A DNA stretch of 64,000 nucleotides from Trichobilharzia regenti (GCA_944472135.2 OX235270.1:140879632-140943631); one strand, 5' to 3'. Shown: positions 41,894 to 54,706, numbered from the stretch's first letter. Notes: a model not told the origin generated them from the sequence alone. Program-made: numbers and translations.

Positions 41894-42865
41894 GTGTTAA
41901 AAACAGAACACATCTCTAGCTTCTTGACACATATAAACTCACAAGTTGAGGGAATAAAATTCACATTTGAATCAGAAAATGAACAAGGAGAATTAGCTAT
42001 GTTAGATTGTAAGATAAAAAGAATAGAAGAAGGCAAACTACACACTAGTGTTTATAGAAAACCAACGCATTCTAATAGATATTTAGACTTTAATTCGTCT
42101 CATCCTTTAACTGTTAAGGCAGGCTTAGTTAAATGTTTAACAAACCGAGCAGTGGCACTAAGTAGCACAAAAAAAGATCTAAATGATGAATTAACACAGA
42201 TAGAAGAAGCGTTGGTGTTGAATAACTATCCTATAAAATTCATTAGGAAGATCATTAAAGGCCAAAAACAAAATAAAAATAATTGTGAAACTAGTAATAA
42301 TAACATAAATAAGAAAGAATATAAGTCATCCACAGTTATACCATATAAAGAGGGGACATCTGAGACACTACGTAGGATTCTGAATAAAATAGGAATTAGG
42401 GTGGCATTTAAACCTACAAACTCACTCAGGGACAAGCTCTGTAGGTTAAAGGACCCAGTTGACCCAATTAGACAAAATAATATTATTTACAAAATACCAT
42501 GCAATGACTGTGAGGTCAACTACATAGGTCAAACTAGTAGGTCAGGGGTAGTCAGATTGTCAGAGCATAAAAATTTAGCTAAGGTAAGAATGGTTGACCC
42601 CGAGAAGATAAATAATTTAGAAAAAAGCTCAGCAATTGCAATGCATGCGCTAACACACAACCACACAATAGGGTGGGAGAGGGTTAAAATTCTAAAAAGT
42701 AATCTAGGTAGGTGGAGAGAGAGGTTGATTACTGAATCCTTGTTCATCGAGTCTACACCCAACACATGCAATAGGAATGACTCGTCACTCATACCTGAAA
42801 TATGGAAAATACTATTACCAATCAAATCAAGTGAAAATCAAGAGAAAAACAATGGAACTATATAA
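41894..42865 (+). pseudogene. Penelope-like GIY-YIG half, right copy
   Basis: A 323-residue frame identical by eye to the C-terminal part of the left copy, beginning directly after the catalytic box (VLKTEHISSFLTHINSQVEG). It contains CNDCEVNYIGQTSRSGVVRL, with the catalytic Tyr region and conserved Arg of GIY-YIG nucleases, and HNHTIGWERVKILKS. It lacks the reverse transcriptase core. Confidence 0.85.
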
Positions 42866-43383
42866 GTGGATTAAGGAAGTCGTGTGATTACCTTGAAATG
42901 ATTATGAGCAATAAATTGTGCTCGAAACGTCATCAGTTCATATAACTGTAAACACTGTGCGATTTATCAAAATAAAAATCTTATCTATAATGGAATTATA
43001 CTCTACCACGGTGCACAAGTTTTATACTTATCTCAAGAAATGATGACTTCTTTGTTAGTTCCTGGGTGGGTGGAAGCAGGTACATCCGGTTGGCGATTCC
43101 CGAACCGGACAAAATCCTAGTCACCATCCACCAAATTACATACTTAATTTTAAGTCCGGATAATCTTCTCCTCTATATACACTCACTACTCTGTAATTAA
43201 CCTCATCCATCCTCTGTAGGATTATAACATTATCCTACCTGCGAATGAATCTTCAGAACACATTCATTCGATAAAACAAAAATATTATCTATCTTCAATC
43301 TGATTTCACCCTACTCACCGGTTGGTTGCGTAAAACTTTGTCATATGTAGAGCGGAAACAGGGGGAAACAAACCAGAACTTAC

Positions 43384-43551
43384 AATTTCAATGTGGAGTC
43401 TGTTTGCCTCTTCATTCTTCACATTATCTCTCACTTCACATGACTCCGACTTGCTTCTTTTTCGGTAATTACCCGGTGTAATCCAGTCGTCGCCAAAAAC
43501 TTTAGGCTTTGGCCTTCGCTTTCTCTTCTGTGTGCCACTTGACGAACTCAC
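43384..43551 (-). CDS. 53BP1-like gene, 168-nt exon, copy 2
   Basis: Identical to 38011-38178, including both splice sites and the open phase-0 frame. It lies right of the PLE insertion in array copy 2. It could be spliced into the same transcript as a repeated module, or be skipped. Confidence 0.5.
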
Positions 43552-44157
43552 CTATAAGGAGAAAAACGAATCACAATCAAAGAAAACACAAACACATACA
43601 TTTTACAACTGAATTCGCATGAAAATAACGAAAATAAAAGGATTAGAATATCATCTAAGTAGAGTAATGCAGCAGTTGAGTACATGATGAAAACTTATAC
43701 GAAAGAGCTGATTGCCAGTCAATGAGCTTCAACACAAAACTTTGCACAGAAGTGGAACGGTTCAAGTTGACAAACTCCACGTAGTACACAAAGATAGACA
43801 AGCTAACCTAGACAGAGAAAACACTCTCAAAAGCAGAAATGTACGGGAGGAAGACTAGGAACATGGAGTTACTAGGGATTTAATCGGTGCATCAGAACAT
43901 AACATCACTAAGAGTGCCTGCATCTGTGCCACTCACCACGATTTCCGACCATATCACCAACAATCTCCAACCACTACTTCTTAGCATTCCCAACACCCCC
44001 AACCAACCAGCCAGTCTACGTCTACACCTACGCCCTATCTGGCTCAAAACAGCTCTCAAGGACTTTATTGCTTGATTCCACATTTTCGTCTGGTCTAATT
44101 AACTCCTTTCCAACTCCAACTCCAACTCTACGTCAGCTAACACTGCTCGGATCAACT

Positions 44158-45858
44158 GTCTGTCTGTCTGTTTTCGACATAGAACTTTGCACAAATGTGC
44201 GGAAGTTCAAGTCGCCACATTCCGTGTAGCACGCGAAGCAAGAGAGGAAAGTACAAGAAAAGCATAATAGAAACAGTGAGCAGAGGTGTGAGACAAAGGA
44301 GTAATAAAGAAATACAAAACAGTTTCATTGAAGATCATAAGTCACAGGGAGTGGATGCATCTGCGCCACTGAGAACGATTTTGAGCCATGTCACCAATTG
44401 TTTCCAACCATAGATTTTTACCGTCCCGAGGACCCCAGCCTGGAAGTCTACACCTTTCTACGTGGCTGGCTTAGACCAACTGTTGTGGATTTCATTGACT
44501 GATGCCAAGTTTTTGTTTGACCTCCGCTAGCTTTTTTCCAGCCTGACCCTATATCCGCTAACATTGCTCGTCGAGGGAGGCGATGGCTTGGCATACGTAA
44601 CACATGTCCTAACCATCTCAGTCTTTGTAACTTCACGACTTCGTCGATTGATTTCCCCTGTTTACCTAGAACTCTACGCCTAACCTCCATGTTGCTCACC
44701 TTATTATGCCACTTTACACGGGAAATAGAACGCAGGCACCTAAGATCAAAGACAGCTAGTCTTTTCATGTCTTCCACTCTCAGTGGCCAGGTCTCACAAC
44801 CATACAGGAGGACGGAGCGGACTGATGAGCAGTACACCCGCCCTTTGGTCGATAGTCGAACATCTCGTCTACGCCAGAGTCGGCGTAAACTAACAAATGC
44901 GAAACGAGCCCCTTGTATTCGTGCTGAGATTTCGTCAGAGATCAACCCGTTGACACTGGCTGATGGTACTTCCCAAATAAGTGAAGCGGTCAACGTGCTC
45001 TACCACTTCACTTCCTATTTTTAAACTAGGCGTCGATGTAGTCCAGTCCTGTAACATCATCTTGCATTTGGCGGGAGCGAATAGCATGCCAAACATTCGT
45101 AGATTGCGGCTCAAGGTGTTTAGAAGACTCTGCATTTCGTCAGCGTCTTCGCCTAGAAGGACTATATCGTCTGCATATTCCAAGTCAACGAGATTATTCC
45201 CCGGTAGCAAGTTAATTCCTGAGTCACTGAAGTCACCTAGGGTTAAGTCCATTAACACATCTATGATGAAGTTGAATAGAAAAGGAGATAATGGGCATCC
45301 TTGACGGACACCACTGGTCGTCATCAGTTCAGATGACAGCTCGCCGTAAGCCCTTACCTGACTGTATGAGTACGAATAGAGTGCCTTAATCAGTGCAATA
45401 TATTTTCTCGGAATTCCCTTTACAGCCAAGCATCTCCAGAGAACTTCCCGATCGACAGAGTCGAATGCTGCCTTTAGGTCAAGAAATATAACTGTTGGAC
45501 GCCGGTAGGAATGCCTATGTTCTAGAATCTGTCGGAGGGTGAAGATATGATCAATACACCCTCTTCCTGGTCTAAAGCCTGCCTGGCTCTCTCGTGTTTG
45601 TGCTTCCCGAGCACCACTCAGTCTACGCATGATTATTGAGCCTAAGACTTTAGATACTATATTAGTCAAGCTAATCCCTCTGTGATTATCACAGGAAGAC
45701 TTGTCTCCCTTCTTGCATATGGGGATAATCAGTGACTTACACCAACCCGATGGGACTTCTTCTGATTCCCAGACGCTGCCTAGTACCTCAGTTAATCCGG
45801 ACAGTAAGCTGTCTCCACCGTACTTAAATACCTCTGGCGTCATTACTTAAAGGTCCCG
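44158..45858 (-). mobile_element. RTE-B LINE, 5'-truncated, array copy 2
   Basis: A 1701-bp insertion with perfect 15-bp duplications CTGCTCGGATCAACT (44143-44157 and 45859-45873). The GTCTGTCTG tail is at the left and the truncation at the right, so it is on the minus strand. Frame 44935-45843 (302 residues) covers most of the reverse transcriptase: CKKGDKSSCDNHRGISLTNI, FLDLKAAFDSVDRE, GVRQGCPLSPFLFNFIID and LEYADDIVLLGEDADEM. Frame 44448-44993 is the C-terminal region. One frameshift near 44975 separates them. The endonuclease is absent. Confidence 0.92.
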
Positions 45859-45873
45859 CTGCTCGGATCAACT

Positions 45874-46841
45874 AAAGGATGACTTCGACGAGAATCTGTC
45901 CCAATTCACTGCAAAAAGCAAAACCTTCAGATATAGTTGTTTTAGCAGGCGACTTCAATGCCCAAGTAGGCAAGTTATACCAGAGGGAGAAGTATATAGG
46001 CGGTACATACGGAGTTCACTACCGACGAACCGACAACGGCGGTGATTGTCTTCTACACTTCTCTTCAGATAATCATCTGTTCCTAGTCACCACTAACTGT
46101 AGCCACAAACACAGACATTGTCTAACCTGGCGATGACTTCCATCACCAAATCAACATTGGACTCAAATAGACCACATAGCGATAAGGTATCGTTGGAGAG
46201 GGTCGGGTAGAAGACTACCACTACTTCTGGAACACGTGCGTAGACTCCGATCACGCCTTGGTTTGCGTACCTTTATGCGGTTAAACGGACATAAAAAATT
46301 GTTCGCAGCCAAGCAGTTACTTCCTCAACTAGATCGAGACACTCAGTCCATATTTCAGAAAGAAATAGCCAAACGAGTACCTGAGGTCGACAGAAGGACT
46401 CCTCCTGACGAAGCCTGGAACAACATACAGTTAGCTGTAGACACAGATGTCAAAGCTGTTAATAGCCTAAAACCTAAGGTCAGTAAGAGCCATTGGATTT
46501 CTACCACCTCATCCAAACGGACTGACTGACTGACTGACGCAAAAACGTCGATTCCGATGAGCTCCAAATATGATCAGGAGCAAAAGCTGCTGCTCACGCA
46601 CAAACTAACAAGAAGTCTTCGCAACAACCGTGAACAGTGGTGTGCAACAAAAACCAAAGAGATGGAAAAGACTTCGACGATTGGTAACACAAGACAACTA
46701 TTTAGACTTATCAGAGAAGCAGGTGGCAAAAGGCAAATCATACGTGGAACAATCTCTGAGGAAAATGACACCATAATTACCTCCCAAGACAGACGACTCG
46801 GATGTTGGAAAGAACACTTTGAGCAGGAATTTAGAGAATAA
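45874..46841 (+). pseudogene. RTE-B endonuclease fragment, array copy 3
   Basis: Same content and same stops as 38782-39761, with a GACT repeat two units shorter. Confidence 0.8.
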
Positions 46842-47619
46842 GTGTTTTCAATAAATTCTTTAGACTCTACAATTATAAATCCATTAATTTAAGCATACAA
46901 TAGCCAGTCAGTAAAGGCAAGTTAGAATCATATCCGCTTATTTCATCTCTCGTTGGTATGAGCGGGACCACGGCTCTCCGTGACAGTGTGACAGTGGCCC
47001 TTTCCACTTCGGTAAGAGTTTCCACAAACATGGTCTGCATCCAACTGTATACTTTCTTCCTCTACACTTTACTTCATCGCCGACCTAGAGGCTTATGCAT
47101 CCTATCTTTCCTCCCTGCTCAGATTTCAAGGCGTCTATCTTCTGTTTACGCTTTACATTCCTGACGGCTCCTTTCCGTTCCCTTCGCAACCACCTCGTCA
47201 TATTCCACTCCTGGTAAACGGAACAAGTCGTACTGTGTATTGGCAGTCTTTGATTCCTACCAAACTTCAACTGAAATGATGACTTCTTTGTTGGTTCCTG
47301 GGTGGGTGGAAGCAGGTACATCCGGTTGGCGATTCCCGAACCGGACAAAATCCTAGTCACCATCCACCAAATTACATACTTAATTTTAAGTCCGGATAAT
47401 CTTCTCCTCTATATACACTCACTACTCTGTAATTAACCTCATCCATCCTCTGTAGGATTATAACATTATCCTACCTGCGAATGAATCTTCAGAACACATT
47501 CATTCGATAAAACAAAAATATTATCTATCTTCAATCTGATTTCACCCTACTCACCGGTTGGTTGCGTAAAACTTTGTCATATGTAGAGCGGAAACAGGGG
47601 GAAACAAACCAGAACTTAC

Positions 47620-47787
47620 AATTTCAATGTGGAGTCTGTTTGCCTCTTCATTCTTCACATTATCTCTCACTTCACATGACTCCGACTTGCTTCTTTTTCG
47701 GTAATTACCCGGTGTAATCCAGTCGTCGCCAAAAACTTTAGGCTTTGGCCTTCGCTTTCTCTTCTGTGTGCCACTTGACGAACTCAC
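47620..47787 (-). CDS. 53BP1-like gene, 168-nt exon, copy 3
   Basis: Identical to 38011-38178 with both splice sites and an open phase-0 frame. Confidence 0.5.
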
Positions 47788-48393
47788 CTATAAGGAGAAA
47801 AACGAATCACAATCAAAGAAAACACAAACACATACATTTTACAACTGAATTCGCATGAAAATAACGAAAATAAAAGGATTAGAATATCATCTAAGTAGAG
47901 TAATGCAGCAGTTGAGTACATGATGAAAACTTATACGAAAGAGCTGATTGCCAGTCAATGAGCTTCAACACAAAACTTTGCACAGAAGTGGAACGGTTCA
48001 AGTTGACAAACTCCACGTAGTACACAAAGATAGACAAGCTAACCTAGACAGAGAAAACACTCTCAAAAGCAGAAATGTACGGGAGGAAGACTAGGAACAT
48101 GGAGTTACTAGGGATTTAATCGGTGCATCAGAACATAACATCACTAAGAGTGCCTGCATCTGTGCCACTCACCACGATTTCCGACCATATCACCAACAAT
48201 CTCCAACCACTACTTCTTAGCATTCCCAACACCCCCAACCAACCAGCCAGTCTACGTCTACACCTACGCCCTATCTGGCTCAAAACAGCTCTCAAGGACT
48301 TTATTGCTTGATTCCACATTTTCGTCTGGTCTAATTAACTCCTTTCCAACTCCAACTCCAACTCTACGTCAGCTAACACTGCTCGGATCAACT

Positions 48394-50094
48394 GTCTGTC
48401 TGTCTGTTTTCGACATAGAACTTTGCACAAATGTGCGGAAGTTCAAGTCGCCACATTCCGTGTAGCACGCGAAGCAAGAGAGGAAAGTACAAGAAAAGCA
48501 TAATAGAAACAGTGAGCAGAGGTGTGAGACAAAGGAGTAATAAAGAAATACAAAACAGTTTCATTGAAGATCATAAGTCACAGGGAGTGGATGCATCTGC
48601 GCCACTGAGAACGATTTTGAGCCATGTCACCAATTGTTTCCAACCATAGATTTTTACCGTCCCGAGGACCCCAGCCTGGAAGTCTACACCTTTCTACGTG
48701 GCTGGCTTAGACCAACTGTTGTGGATTTCATTGACTGATGCCAAGTTTTTGTTTGACCTCCGCTAGCTTTTTTCCAGCCTGACCCTATATCCGCTAACAT
48801 TGCTCGTCGAGGGAGGCGATGGCTTGGCATACGTAACACATGTCCTAACCATCTCAGTCTTTGTAACTTCACGACTTCGTCGATTGATTTCCCCTGTTTA
48901 CCTAGAACTCTACGCCTAACCTCCATGTTGCTCACCTTATTATGCCACTTTACACGGGAAATAGAACGCAGGCACCTAAGATCAAAGACAGCTAGTCTTT
49001 TCATGTCTTCCACTCTCAGTGGCCAGGTCTCACAACCATACAGGAGGACGGAGCGGACTGATGAGCAGTACACCCGCCCTTTGGTCGATAGTCGAACATC
49101 TCGTCTACGCCAGAGTCGGCGTAAACTAACAAATGCGAAACGAGCCCCTTGTATTCGTGCTGAGATTTCGTCAGAGATCAACCCGTTGACACTGGCTGAT
49201 GGTACTTCCCAAATAAGTGAAGCGGTCAACGTGCTCTACCACTTCACTTCCTATTTTTAAACTAGGCGTCGATGTAGTCCAGTCCTGTAACATCATCTTG
49301 CATTTGGCGGGAGCGAATAGCATGCCAAACATTCGTAGATTGCGGCTCAAGGTGTTTAGAAGACTCTGCATTTCGTCAGCGTCTTCGCCTAGAAGGACTA
49401 TATCGTCTGCATATTCCAAGTCAACGAGATTATTCCCCGGTAGCAAGTTAATTCCTGAGTCACTGAAGTCACCTAGGGTTAAGTCCATTAACACATCTAT
49501 GATGAAGTTGAATAGAAAAGGAGATAATGGGCATCCTTGACGGACACCACTGGTCGTCATCAGTTCAGATGACAGCTCGCCGTAAGCCCTTACCTGACTG
49601 TATGAGTACGAATAGAGTGCCTTAATCAGTGCAATATATTTTCTCGGAATTCCCTTTACAGCCAAGCATCTCCAGAGAACTTCCCGATCGACAGAGTCGA
49701 ATGCTGCCTTTAGGTCAAGAAATATAACTGTTGGACGCCGGTAGGAATGCCTATGTTCTAGAATCTGTCGGAGGGTGAAGATATGATCAATACACCCTCT
49801 TCCTGGTCTAAAGCCTGCCTGGCTCTCTCGTGTTTGTGCTTCCCGAGCACCACTCAGTCTACGCATGATTATTGAGCCTAAGACTTTAGATACTATATTA
49901 GTCAAGCTAATCCCTCTGTGATTATCACAGGAAGACTTGTCTCCCTTCTTGCATATGGGGATAATCAGTGACTTACACCAACCCGATGGGACTTCTTCTG
50001 ATTCCCAGACGCTGCCTAGTACCTCAGTTAATCCGGACAGTAAGCTGTCTCCACCGTACTTAAATACCTCTGGCGTCATTACTTAAAGGTCCCG
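48394..50094 (-). mobile_element. RTE-B LINE, 5'-truncated, array copy 3
   Basis: The same insertion as 44158-45858 at the same place in the unit, with the same 15-bp duplications (48379-48393 and 50095-50109) and the same frames (49171-50079 reverse transcriptase, 48684-49229 C-terminal region). It was copied with the unit and did not insert independently. Confidence 0.92.
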
Positions 50095-50109
50095 CTGCTC
50101 GGATCAACT

Positions 50110-51077
50110 AAAGGATGACTTCGACGAGAATCTGTCCCAATTCACTGCAAAAAGCAAAACCTTCAGATATAGTTGTTTTAGCAGGCGACTTCAATGCCCA
50201 AGTAGGCAAGTTATACCAGAGGGAGAAGTATATAGGCGGTACATACGGAGTTCACTACCGACGAACCGACAACGGCGGTGATTGTCTTCTACACTTCTCT
50301 TCAGATAATCATCTGTTCCTAGTCACCACTAACTGTAGCCACAAACACAGACATTGTCTAACCTGGCGATGACTTCCATCACCAAATCAACATTGGACTC
50401 AAATAGACCACATAGCGATAAGGTATCGTTGGAGAGGGTCGGGTAGAAGACTACCACTACTTCTGGAACACGTGCGTAGACTCCGATCACGCCTTGGTTT
50501 GCGTACCTTTATGCGGTTAAACGGACATAAAAAATTGTTCGCAGCCAAGCAGTTACTTCCTCAACTAGATCGAGACACTCAGTCCATATTTCAGAAAGAA
50601 ATAGCCAAACGAGTACCTGAGGTCGACAGAAGGACTCCTCCTGACGAAGCCTGGAACAACATACAGTTAGCTGTAGACACAGATGTCAAAGCTGTTAATA
50701 GCCTAAAACCTAAGGTCAGTAAGAGCCATTGGATTTCTACCACCTCATCCAAACGGACTGACTGACTGACTGACGCAAAAACGTCGATTCCGATGAGCTC
50801 CAAATATGATCAGGAGCAAAAGCTGCTGCTCACGCACAAACTAACAAGAAGTCTTCGCAACAACCGTGAACAGTGGTGTGCAACAAAAACCAAAGAGATG
50901 GAAAAGACTTCGACGATTGGTAACACAAGACAACTATTTAGACTTATCAGAGAAGCAGGTGGCAAAAGGCAAATCATACGTGGAACAATCTCTGAGGAAA
51001 ATGACACCATAATTACCTCCCAAGACAGACGACTCGGATGTTGGAAAGAACACTTTGAGCAGGAATTTAGAGAATAA
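50110..51077 (+). pseudogene. RTE-B endonuclease fragment, array copy 4
   Basis: Same content as 38782-39761. Shares a C at about 51284 (CAACTGCATAC) with array copy 5, where copies 1-3 have T. Confidence 0.8.
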
Positions 51078-51855
51078 GTGTTTTCAATAAATTCTTTAGA
51101 CTCTACAATTATAAATCCATTAATTTAAGCATACAATAGCCAGTCAGTAAAGGCAAGTTAGAATCATATCCGCTTATTTCATCTCTCGTTGGTATGAGCG
51201 GGACCACGGCTCTCCGTGACAGTGTGACAGTGGCCCTTTCCACTTCGGTAAGAGTTTCCACAAACATGGTCTGCATCCAACTGCATACTTTCTTCCTCTA
51301 CACTTTACTTCATCGCCGACCTAGAGGCTTATGCATCCTATCTTTCCTCCCTGCTCAGATTTCAAGGCGTCTATCTTCTGTTTACGCTTTACATTCCTGA
51401 CGGCTCCTTTCCGTTCCCTTCGCAACCACCTCGTCATATTCCACTCCTGGTAAACGGAACAAGTCGTACTGTGTATTGGCAGTCTTTGATTCCTACCAAA
51501 CTTCAACTGAAATGATGACTTCTTTGTTGGTTCCTGGGTGGGTGGAAGCAGGTACATCCGGTTGGCGATTCCCGAACCGGACAAAATCCTAGTCACCATC
51601 CACCAAATTACATACTTAATTTTAAGTCCGGATAATCTTCTCCTCTATATACACTCACTACTCTGTAATTAACCTCATCCATCCTCTGTAGGATTATAAC
51701 ATTATCCTACCTGCGAATGAATCTTCAGAACACATTCATTCGATAAAACAAAAATATTATCTATCTTCAATCTGATTTCACCCTACTCACCGGTTGGTTG
51801 CGTAAAACTTTGTCATATGTAGAGCGGAAACAGGGGGAAACAAACCAGAACTTAC

Positions 51856-52023
51856 AATTTCAATGTGGAGTCTGTTTGCCTCTTCATTCTTCACATTATC
51901 TCTCACTTCACATGACTCCGACTTGCTTCTTTTTCGGTAATTACCCGGTGTAATCCAGTCGTCGCCAAAAACTTTAGGCTTTGGCCTTCGCTTTCTCTTC
52001 TGTGTGCCACTTGACGAACTCAC
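51856..52023 (-). CDS. 53BP1-like gene, 168-nt exon, copy 4
   Basis: Identical to 38011-38178 with both splice sites and an open phase-0 frame. This unit has no RTE-B insertion. Confidence 0.5.
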
Positions 52024-52629
52024 CTATAAGGAGAAAAACGAATCACAATCAAAGAAAACACAAACACATACATTTTACAACTGAATTCGCATGAAAATAA
52101 CGAAAATAAAAGGATTAGAATATCATCTAAGTAGAGTAATGCAGCAGTTGAGTACATGATGAAAACTTATACGAAAGAGCTGATTGCCAGTCAATGAGCT
52201 TCAACACAAAACTTTGCACAGAAGTGGAACGGTTCAAGTTGACAAACTCCACGTAGTACACAAAGATAGACAAGCTAACCTAGACAGAGAAAACACTCTC
52301 AAAAGCAGAAATGTACGGGAGGAAGACTAGGAACATGGAGTTACTAGGGATTTAATCGGTGCATCAGAACATAACATCACTAAGAGTGCCTGCATCTGTG
52401 CCACTCACCACGATTTCCGACCATATCACCAACAATCTCCAACCACTACTTCTTAGCATTCCCAACACCCCCAACCAACCAGCCAGTCTACGTCTACACC
52501 TACGCCCTATCTGGCTCAAAACAGCTCTCAAGGACTTTATTGCTTGATTCCACATTTTCGTCTGGTCTAATTAACTCCTTTCCAACTCCAACTCCAACTC
52601 TACGTCAGCTAACACTGCTCGGATCAACT

Positions 52630-53601
52630 AAAGGATGACTTCGACGAGAATCTGTCCCAATTCACTGCAAAAAGCAAAACCTTCAGATATAGTTGTTTTA
52701 GCAGGCGACTTCAATGCCCAAGTAGGCAAGTTATACCAGAGGGAGAAGTATATAGGCGGTACATACGGAGTTCACTACCGACGAACCGACAACGGCGGTG
52801 ATTGTCTTCTACACTTCTCTTCAGATAATCATCTGTTCCTAGTCACCACTAACTGTAGCCACAAACACAGACATTGTCTAACCTGGCGATGACTTCCATC
52901 ACCAAATCAACATTGGACTCAAATAGACCACATAGCGATAAGGTATCGTTGGAGAGGGTCGGGTAGAAGACTACCACTACTTCTGGAACACGTGCGTAGA
53001 CTCCGATCACGCCTTGGTTTGCGTACCTTTATGCGGTTAAACGGACATAAAAAATTGTTCGCAGCCAAGCAGTTACTTCCTCAACTAGATCGAGACACTC
53101 AGTCCATATTTCAGAAAGAAATAGCCAAACGAGTACCTGAGGTCGACAGAAGGACTCCTCCTGACGAAGCCTGGAACAACATACAGTTAGCTGTAGACAC
53201 AGATGTCAAAGCTGTTAATAGCCTAAAACCTAAGGTCAGTAAGAGCCATTGGATTTCTACCACCTCATCCAAACGGACTGACTGACTGACTGACTGACGC
53301 AAAAACGTCGATTCCGATGAGCTCCAAATATGATCAGGAGCAAAAGCTGCTGCTCACGCACAAACTAACAAGAAGTCTTCGCAACAACCGTGAACAGTGG
53401 TGTGCAACAAAAACCAAAGAGATGGAAAAGACTTCGACGATTGGTAACACAAGACAACTATTTAGACTTATCAGAGAAGCAGGTGGCAAAAGGCAAATCA
53501 TACGTGGAACAATCTCTGAGGAAAATGACACCATAATTACCTCCCAAGACAGACGACTCGGATGTTGGAAAGAACACTTTGAGCAGGAATTTAGAGAATA
53601 A
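52630..53601 (+). pseudogene. RTE-B endonuclease fragment, array copy 5
   Basis: Same content as 38782-39761, with a GACT repeat of five units. Follows array copy 4 directly without the 1.7-kb RTE-B insertion. Confidence 0.8.
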
Positions 53602-54379
53602 GTGTTTTCAATAAATTCTTTAGACTCTACAATTATAAATCCATTAATTTAAGCATACAATAGCCAGTCAGTAAAGGCAAGTTAGAATCATATCCGCTTA
53701 TTTCATCTCTCGTTGGTATGAGCGGGACCACGGCTCTCCGTGACAGTGTGACAGTGGCCCTTTCCACTTCGGTAAGAGTTTCCACAAACATGGTCTGCAT
53801 CCAACTGCATACTTTCTTCCTCTACACTTTACTTCATCGCCGACCTAGAGGCTTATGCATCCTATCTTTCCTCCCTGCTCAGATTTCAAGGCGTCTATCT
53901 TCTGTTTACGCTTTACATTCCTGACGGCTCCTTTCCGTTCCCTTCGCAACCACCTCGTCATATTCCACTCCTGGTAAACGGAACAAGTCGTACTGTGTAT
54001 TGGCAGTCTTTGATTCCTACCAAACTTCAACTGAAATGATGACTTCTTTGTTGGTTCCTGGGTGGGTGGAAGCAGGTACATCCGGTTGGCGATTCCCGAA
54101 CCGGACAAAATCCTAGTCACCATCCACCAAATTACATACTTAATTTTAAGTCCGGATAATCTTCTCCTCTATATACACTCACTACTCTGTAATTAACCTC
54201 ATCCATCCTCTGTAGGATTATAACATTATCCTACCTGCGAATGAATCTTCAGAACACATTCATTCGATAAAACAAAAATATTATCTATCTTCAATCTGAT
54301 TTCACCCTACTCACCGGTTGGTTGCGTAAAACTTTGTCATAGGTAGAGCGGAAACAGGGGGAAACAAACCAGAACTTAC

Positions 54380-54546
54380 AATTTCAATGTGGAGTCTGTT
54401 TGCCTCTTCATTCTTCACATTATCTCTCACTTCACATGACTCCGACTTGCTTCTTTTTCGGTAATTACCGGTGTAATCCAGTCGTCGCCAAAAACTTTAG
54501 GCTTTGGCCTTCGCTTTCTCTTCTGTGTGCCACTTGACGAACTCAC
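54380..54546 (-). pseudogene. 53BP1-like gene, exon copy 5, frameshifted
   Basis: Same exon with intact splice sites but 167 nt long: one C of the CCC run near 54469 is missing, which breaks the frame inside TPGNYRKR. On the minus strand this is the first copy a transcript would meet. Sequence upstream of the acceptor (54547-54610) diverges from the other units, so this may be the array edge in the original locus. Confidence 0.6.
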
Positions 54547-54706
54547 CTATAAGGAGAAAAACGAATCACAATCAAAGAAAACACAAACACATACATTTCG
54601 CAACTGAATTCCCGTGGAAATATAATTATTTGAAGAAGGAATTATTTTATCATTTTTGGAAGTGCTTCGTCTTCAACTACATGTTTTTTTAAAATTTTGT
54701 TCTTAC

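Larger units (their letters stand above)
40206..43036. mobile_element. Penelope-like element, two copies head to head
   Basis: A 2831-bp insertion in array copy 2, bracketed by 14-bp duplications GAAATGATGACTTC (40192-40205 and 43037-43050). The left copy (40206 to about 41876, minus) and the right copy (about 41877 to 43036, plus) meet head to head. The left copy keeps the RT C-terminal half and the GIY-YIG part; the right keeps only sequence from just after the catalytic DD. Arms of about 1.1 kb look identical. PLEs often insert as such inverted partial dimers. The array units without it carry the uninterrupted target. Confidence 0.9.
36723..54597 (+). repeat. Tandem array of five 2.52-kb units
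   Basis: Five head-to-tail copies anchored by the same sequence at 36948, 39476, 46557, 50793 and 53317. Spacings are 2528, 7081, 4236 and 2524 bp, which equal one unit, one unit plus 2.83-kb and 1.7-kb insertions, one unit plus 1.7 kb, and one unit. Unit content: RTE-B endonuclease fragment (+), about 280 bp unknown, gypsy integrase fragment (-), a short Sm-alpha-like end, host intron, one 168-nt host exon (-), and an older RTE-B 3' end (-). Copies differ by only a few bases plus a variable GACT repeat (6, 6, 4, 4 and 5 units). Copy 1 starts mid-unit and copy 5 diverges at 54597. Confidence 0.9.

Noticed and set aside
36723..54597. CRISPR array or satellite DNA
   Set aside because: Units are 2.5 kb, contain transposon pieces and an exon, and the host is a eukaryote; this is a segmental tandem duplication.
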